Assembly: GCA_020050895.1 (NCBI GenBank)
Contig: JAGVJW010000248.1
Coordinates: 1 to 13,841 of the forward strand
From: a bacterium
GTDB lineage: Bacteria > Bacteroidota > Ignavibacteria > Kapaibacteriales > Kapaibacteriaceae
DNA: 13,841 nt
Direction of reading: 5' to 3'
Of this stretch, positions 12,644 to 13,841 are shown in pieces (within the stretch, counting starts at the first letter, position 1; every line of letters begins with the position of its first letter). The translations under genes were made by a program, and so were the position numbers. Below the pieces are notes generated by a model. The model was not told the origin of the DNA. It saw only the letters and a program-made list of their open reading frames with translations, and made no database searches.

Positions 12644-13841
12644 CTACAGTTCCCGGCGAAGGCGTGCAACAGGAATGCGAAGTTGTTCGCGATATTTTGC
12701 AACGGTTCTTCTCGCCACCTTATAGCCAACTTTTTTTAAGTCTCTGGCAAGCTTTTCGTCGCTCAGCGGTTTGACTTTCGATTCATCGCCGATTAAATCT
12801 CTAATTTTTTGTTTGATGATTCTTGTCGATACCTCCTCACCCTCTTCAGTGATCAGCGATTCACTGAAGAAGTACTTCAACTCGAACGTCCCAAACTCGG
12901 TTTGAACGTATTTACCGTTTACAATTCTGCAAATCGTTGAAATGTCGAGTCCGGTAATCGCGGCTACATCGCGATAGATAAGAGGTTTTAAACCTATCGG
13001 GCCAGACTTTAGGAATTCGGTTTGTAAACCCGCGATGGCCGTCATTACGCGAAGCATGGTACTCTTGCGCTGACGGATAGCCTGTATCAGAAACTTCGCG
13101 TCTTCATATTTCTTGCGTAGCCACTCACGCGTCTCCTTGTTGAACTTATGATTTCGAGCCTCGCGCTTTAGCCTTTCGTATGCATTGCTTACGCGAAGAG
13201 TTGGTAGTCTGCTGTCGTTTACGGTTATGGAGAAATCCGATCCATCTTCAGTCTTCTCGATGATAAAGTCGGGAACAAGAGTGTTTACTTCATATTCAAT
13301 GGTTCCGCTACCCGGGCGAGGGTTGAGGTGGCGTATTACGTCGATTGCTTCGCGCAAGTATTCTTCGGTAACATCAAGCTGACGTTCAATAACGTTAAAA
13401 TGCTTCATCGCAAATGCTTCGTATGCATCGGTCAGTACGAGCAAGGCAAGCTTCTGTGCAGCATTAGGCTTCCGAACTGTCTTTAACTGAGCAATGAGGC
13501 ATTCCTGCACATTTCGCGAAGCAAACCCGGGTGGATCCAACATTTGAATTTTCTTCACTACCTGGTCGGCCTGTTTCAACGAAATTGGCATCAATGAGCG
13601 ATCGATTCCCTTTATCAGGTCTTTCTCATACGCCGACTTCTTTGCGCCAAGCAACATCGGCGCGTGCAAGGCAAGATCGTGTTCCGAAAACACAGCGTTG
13701 ACTTCGGAGATGAGATCATTCAGATCGCGGCGTAAATATCCATCTGCATCAACATTACCGATGACGTATTCGCCAAACAGTCTCTCCTCATCAGAAAGGT
13801 TCAGAAATTGCAGCTGCTCTGTAAGTTCATCTTCCAACGAA
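12644..13841 (-). CDS. rpoN: RNA polymerase sigma-54 factor RpoN, 5' part missing
   Basis: The alternative sigma factor that recognises -24/-12 promoters and needs AAA+ activators. The frame is open to the right edge; the codons upstream of the first listed residue read Ser-Leu-Glu-Asp-Glu-Leu, matching the SLEEHL-type start of the core-binding domain, so region I and part of region II lie outside the window. Visible parts are the core-binding domain with IQMLDPPGFASRNVQECL and IRHLNPRPGSGT, the HTH domain with VAAITGLDISTICRIVNGKYVQTEFGTFELKYFFSES, and the C-terminal RpoN box ARRTVAKYRE followed by a short basic end. About 398 residues of an expected 470-500 are present. No sigma-54 promoter with correct spacing was found in the window, so its targets lie elsewhere. 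Confidence 0.95.
   Translation of the reverse strand, partial: SLEDELTEQLQFLNLSDEERLFGEYVIGNVDADGYLRRDLNDLISEVNAVFSEHDLALHAPMLLGAKKSAYEKDLIKGIDRSLMPISLKQADQVVKKIQMLDPPGFASRNVQECLIAQLKTVRKPNAAQKLALLVLTDAYEAFAMKHFNVIERQLDVTEEYLREAIDVIRHLNPRPGSGTIEYEVNTLVPDFIIEKTEDGSDFSITVNDSRLPTLRVSNAYERLKREARNHKFNKETREWLRKKYEDAKFLIQAIRQRKSTMLRVMTAIAGLQTEFLKSGPIGLKPLIYRDVAAITGLDISTICRIVNGKYVQTEFGTFELKYFFSESLITEEGEEVSTRIIKQKIRDLIGDESKVKPLSDEKLARDLKKVGYKVARRTVAKYREQLRIPVARLRREL

Overview
The window looks like a chromosomal segment of a Gram-negative bacterium from the Bacteroidota/Chlorobiota/Kapabacteria neighbourhood. This placement is an inference from family content: a porin O/P-type outer-membrane protein next to pst genes, two secreted proteins with C-terminal domains resembling type IX secretion (T9SS) sorting signals, promoter-like TTG-N18/19-TAnnTT elements, and weak Shine-Dalgarno sequences on many housekeeping genes. 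No rRNA, tRNA, transposase, phage gene or CRISPR array is visible.

Layout. (1) 1-2494, minus strand: a phosphate-uptake cluster with an outer-membrane porin, the binding protein PstS and the start of a permease that is probably PstC and runs off the left edge. A 44-bp array of four direct half-sites at 11/12/11-bp spacing, Pho-box-like, lies just upstream of the porin in the divergent control region. (2) 2610-6880, plus strand: a tightly coupled five-gene operon of 6-phosphofructokinase, a DUF1844 protein, NAD kinase, an APC-family amino-acid permease and an exported PIG-L deacetylase. Every junction overlaps, by 4, 1, 1 and 22 nt. The permease carries an in-frame heptanucleotide repeat insertion. 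(3) 6851-9351, plus strand: an A+T-rich accessory stretch with three secreted proteins of unknown function. Two carry T9SS-like tails and one is a small six-cysteine protein. The stretch is built as two modules, each led by a copy of an approximately 66-bp direct repeat ending in a T10 tract inside a promoter-like element, and it is closed by a clear intrinsic terminator. (4) 9445-11959, plus strand: adenine deaminase overlapping nadC (quinolinate phosphoribosyltransferase). (5) 11966-13841, minus strand: sigma-54 (rpoN, 5' end beyond the window) followed by a regulator with a DeoR-like HTH and a WCX-like C-terminal domain but no room for the WYL core. Two inverted repeats precede that regulator.

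How the genes fit together. The left cluster brings phosphate across both membranes. The pfkA operon joins upper glycolysis to NADP formation, since PFK and NAD kinase share a related fold, and adds amino-acid uptake and an exported deacetylase. NadC makes NaMN for NAD synthesis and NAD kinase converts NAD to NADP, so two steps of pyridine-nucleotide supply sit here, together with purine salvage by adenine deaminase. The most unusual part is the secreted-protein module at 6851-9351, where homopolymeric T tracts fill promoter spacers and could allow on/off switching. Most other genes are ordinary housekeeping genes.
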